DNA of 14,492 nt, from NCBI GenBank assembly GCA_003484265.1, contig DNDO01000029.1, positions 1-14,492 of the forward strand, given 5' to 3'. Shown piece by piece: positions 14,442-14,492 of the stretch. A program made the position numbers and the translations under genes. The DNA comes from Anaerolineae bacterium. Its GTDB lineage: Bacteria > Chloroflexota > Anaerolineae > Anaerolineales > Villigracilaceae. The notes beneath the pieces were generated by a model. It saw only the letters and a program-made list of their open reading frames with translations. It was not told where the DNA came from and did not search any database. Each line of letters opens with the position of its first letter. The first letter of the stretch is position 1.

Positions 14442-14487
14442 CGGAGCGGTTCGCGTGTGCCTGGGCGAGGCATAGCGGATCGCTCTG
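14442..14487. other. Long 20-bp hairpin with one bulge near the window end
   Basis: CGGAGCGGTTCGC (14442-14454) pairs with GCGGATCGCTCTG (14475-14487). Directly inside it, after one bulged G at 14455, TGTGCCT (14456-14462) pairs with AGGCATA (14468-14474) around the loop GGGCG. That gives 20 pairs, four of them G-U. The G-U pairs mean it folds better as RNA than as DNA cruciform if + is transcribed. I cannot match it to a known riboswitch or RNA family. The remaining bases, 14400-14441, show no gene. Confidence 0.5.
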
Positions 14488-14492
14488 TGCGT

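Noticed and set aside
14382..14492. Minus-strand frame of 36 codons running in from the window end, possible tail of a convergent gene
   Set aside because: Its last codons come from the palindrome, it crosses the long hairpin, and the peptide resembles no family I know; too short to support.
14442..14492. Start of a cobalamin riboswitch or another known RNA
   Set aside because: No B12-box or other conserved riboswitch sequence is visible in the available bases; only the hairpin itself can be supported.

Overview
This window is a long stretch of a division and cell wall (dcw) cluster. Every supported gene lies on the + strand, in the order ftsI (3' end only), murF, mraY, murD, ftsW, murG, a CvpA-like membrane protein gene, murC, two small unrecognised genes, murB, ddl, ftsQ, ftsA, ftsZ. 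Gene order, the moderately GC-rich composition and several lineage-flavoured motif variants suggest a Chloroflexota bacterium, perhaps Anaerolineae. Examples of these variants are MurG with GGTGGG instead of GGTGGH and MurD with an SIATAPE motif. The placement is an inference from memory of such sequences (about 0.6); no marker for it was compared.

Positions 1-6366 hold ftsI-murF-mraY-murD-ftsW-murG, packed with overlapping stop and start codons. Overlaps run from 1 to 22 nt, and ftsW runs about 80 nt into murG. This block makes UDP-MurNAc-pentapeptide (MurD, MurF), moves it to the lipid carrier (MraY), adds GlcNAc to give lipid II (MurG), and polymerises and crosslinks it at the septum (FtsW with the FtsI transpeptidase). 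murE, which in many bacteria sits between ftsI and murF, is not there.

Positions 6363-9680 hold a CvpA-like membrane protein gene, murC, two small overlapping orphan genes whose starts share a near-identical ribosome-binding segment, and murB. An 83-nt gap with three tandem heptamers then leads to ddl, which makes the D-Ala-D-Ala used by MurF. ddl is coupled to ftsQ, and ftsA follows 2 nt after ftsQ.

An AT-rich 125-nt gap (13077-13201) separates ftsA from ftsZ. It carries a good sigma70-type promoter candidate and a strong Shine-Dalgarno, so ftsZ probably has its own transcription start besides read-through. After ftsZ comes a perfect 12-bp inverted repeat. The last 50 nt then fold into a 20-bp stem with one bulged base and four G-U pairs, which is the least explained structure in the window. 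No insertion sequence, CRISPR array, tRNA or rRNA was seen. The stand-out observations are changes at conserved positions of MurD, MurG and MraY, the long ftsW/murG overlap, the two orphan genes, and the terminal hairpins.
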